Below are positions 41,786 to 41,855 of a DNA stretch of 41,855 bases, piece by piece. The DNA is from Pseudomonadota bacterium (GTDB lineage Bacteria > Pseudomonadota > Gammaproteobacteria > Burkholderiales > Burkholderiaceae_E), in assembly GCA_963204785.1 (NCBI GenBank), contig CAUJHG010000005.1, forward strand, positions 1 through 41,855, given 5' to 3'. The notes under the pieces are model-generated. The model was not told the DNA's origin. It ran no database searches and worked only from the letters and a program-made list of their open reading frames with translations. The first letter of the stretch is position 1. Every line of letters begins with the position of its first letter. A program made the translations under genes and the position numbers.

Positions 41786-41855
41786 CTAGATCCTCTCGAT
41801 CTGCTTCGTGCCGAACAGCCCGTAGGGCTTGACCATCAGGATCACGATCAGCGCG
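41786..41855 (-). CDS. livH: LivH permease, C-terminal fragment (cut by window edge)
   Basis: Only the last 22 full codons are in the window: reverse-strand reading gives ALIVILMVKPYGLFGTKQIERI and a TAG at 41788-41786. The hydrophobic stretch followed by KPYGLFG is the usual C-terminus of LivH permeases (RPxGLFG). Its position directly before livM on the same strand, three bases away, supports the call. The rest of the gene lies beyond the right edge. Confidence 0.8.
   Translation of the reverse strand, partial: ALIVILMVKPYGLFGTKQIERI

Overview
The window is a very GC-rich stretch of bacterial chromosome, densely packed with housekeeping and catabolic genes. Gene content and order (gatCAB divergent from mreBCD-mrdA-rodA with xth and pyrE nearby, plus a liu leucine-degradation cluster containing aceK) point to a betaproteobacterium, most likely Burkholderiales. 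This is inference from gene content; there is no rRNA, tRNA or marker search behind it. I see no prophage, insertion sequence, CRISPR array, toxin system or other obvious island, and most genes have confident families.

Layout. (1) 1-3.2 kb: copper export and stress. The copper P-type ATPase CopA (cut by the window edge), a divergent CopZ-type chaperone, and a small heat-shock protein behind a sigma-32-like promoter. (2) 3.3-6.7 kb: a minus-strand run of AmpG muropeptide permease, omega-amino-acid:pyruvate aminotransferase and RutE-type malonic semialdehyde reductase. The last two would take beta-alanine through malonic semialdehyde to 3-hydroxypropionate. (3) 6.8-9.4 kb: secreted M48 protease, exonuclease III and PyrE. 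(4) 9.4-19.0 kb: gatC-gatA-(small lipoprotein)-gatB leftward and mreB-mreC-mreD-mrdA-rodA rightward, from one AT-rich divergent promoter region; these serve Gln-tRNA/Asn-tRNA amidation and rod-shape elongation. (5) 19.1-22.0 kb: a diverged acyl-CoA-dehydrogenase-like protein, a quinone oxidoreductase and a SMUG1-type uracil-DNA glycosylase.

(6) 22.1-37.2 kb: leucine/isovalerate catabolism. LiuR-type MerR regulator, isovaleryl-CoA dehydrogenase, AceK, thiolase and a second acyl-CoA dehydrogenase; then a gap with a striking 35-bp-arm inverted repeat and an MFS permease divergent from a TetR regulator across a 28-bp palindrome; then methylcrotonyl-CoA carboxylase beta subunit, methylglutaconyl-CoA hydratase, carboxylase alpha subunit, HMG-CoA lyase, a DUF1289 protein and an MBL-fold hydrolase. 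Together they convert isovaleryl-CoA to acetyl-CoA and acetoacetate; AceK can divert the acetyl-CoA into the glyoxylate shunt by silencing isocitrate dehydrogenase.

(7) 37.2-41.9 kb: a minus-strand LIV-type ABC importer operon (livH, livM, substrate-binding protein, livF) ending in a PaaK-like acyl-CoA ligase; it looks like an uptake-and-activation unit for an organic acid rather than an amino acid.

No clearly new system is visible. The items most worth a second look are the inverted repeat at 28156-28278, the lipoprotein gene inside the gatCAB operon, the truncated acyl-CoA-dehydrogenase-like gene, and the PaaK-like ligase with an atypical phosphate-binding loop.
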